This document shows, one piece after another, positions 5,003-5,008 of a stretch of DNA of 5,008 nucleotides. The translations under genes were made by a program, and so were the position numbers. Each line of letters starts with the position of its first letter. The stretch's first letter is position 1. The stretch spans positions 1-5,008 of the forward strand of contig WAQC01000076.1 in assembly GCA_015520425.1 (NCBI GenBank), in the 5' to 3' direction. Below the pieces are notes generated by a model. The model had not been told where the DNA came from and made no database searches. It was given only the letters and a program-made list of their open reading frames with translations. Source of the DNA: Candidatus Pelearchaeum sp. Lineage in GTDB: Archaea; Thermoproteota; Nitrososphaeria_A; Caldarchaeales; Caldarchaeaceae.

Positions 5003-5008
5003 TTACTC
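5003..5008 (-). other. Possible 3' end of the upstream operon gene
   Basis: The minus strand reads GAGTAA at the right edge. The TAA at 5005-5003 could be the stop of a preceding permease gene about 21 nt before oppD. Only two codons would be visible, so this rests on the operon argument alone. Confidence 0.25.

Noticed and set aside
1..5008. Defence system, CRISPR array, insertion sequence or tRNA
   Set aside because: No spaced direct repeats, transposase motifs, terminal inverted repeats or cloverleaf-like segments were seen; nearly all bases are in five ordinary genes.

Overview
The window looks like a piece of an archaeal chromosome, probably from a thermophile of the Thermoproteota/TACK lineage. 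This is inferred from archaeal-type TATA/BRE promoters placed for leaderless or very short-leader transcripts, frequent AGA/AGG arginine and ATA isoleucine codons, a coenzyme F420-type luciferase-like oxidoreductase, a cysteine-rich radical SAM protein of a type common in archaea, and a peptide-type ABC transporter with its two ATPase genes in tandem. No rRNA or marker gene is present to fix the lineage. No mobile element, CRISPR array or tRNA was seen.

Layout, left to right. From 1 to 678, on the minus strand, is the N-terminal half of an NAD(P)-dependent oxidoreductase of the homoserine-dehydrogenase-like/DRL family (COG4091); it runs off the left edge. A short intergenic stretch (679-775) holds its TATA box and an 8-bp perfect inverted repeat. 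From 776 to about 1903/1915, on the minus strand, is a radical SAM protein with three groups of cysteines. A roughly 80-bp divergent promoter region (1916-1995) carries a nested 34-bp dyad and a TATA box for the plus-strand gene. From 1996 to 3009, on the plus strand, is a Mer-like luciferase-family oxidoreductase. It overlaps by 4 bp, tail to tail, with the minus-strand ATPase pair oppF-like (3006-4016) and oppD-like (4013-4981). These two overlap each other by ATGA and form the distal end of an operon whose permease and binding-protein genes should lie beyond the right edge.

The two ATPases should work together as the nucleotide-binding heterodimer that powers an oligopeptide/dipeptide-type (or, in archaea, possibly oligosaccharide) importer. 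The three enzymes next to them show no evident shared pathway, and their substrates cannot be read from sequence.

The most notable signals are non-genic or evolutionary. One is a nearly identical DNA block at the 3' ends of the otherwise divergent oppD and oppF genes, which suggests recent gene conversion. The other is a pair of dyad-symmetric sites at the promoters of the radical SAM and COG4091 genes that share the hexamer ATGCCT. I see no convincing new multi-gene system; most of the window is ordinary metabolic and transport sequence.
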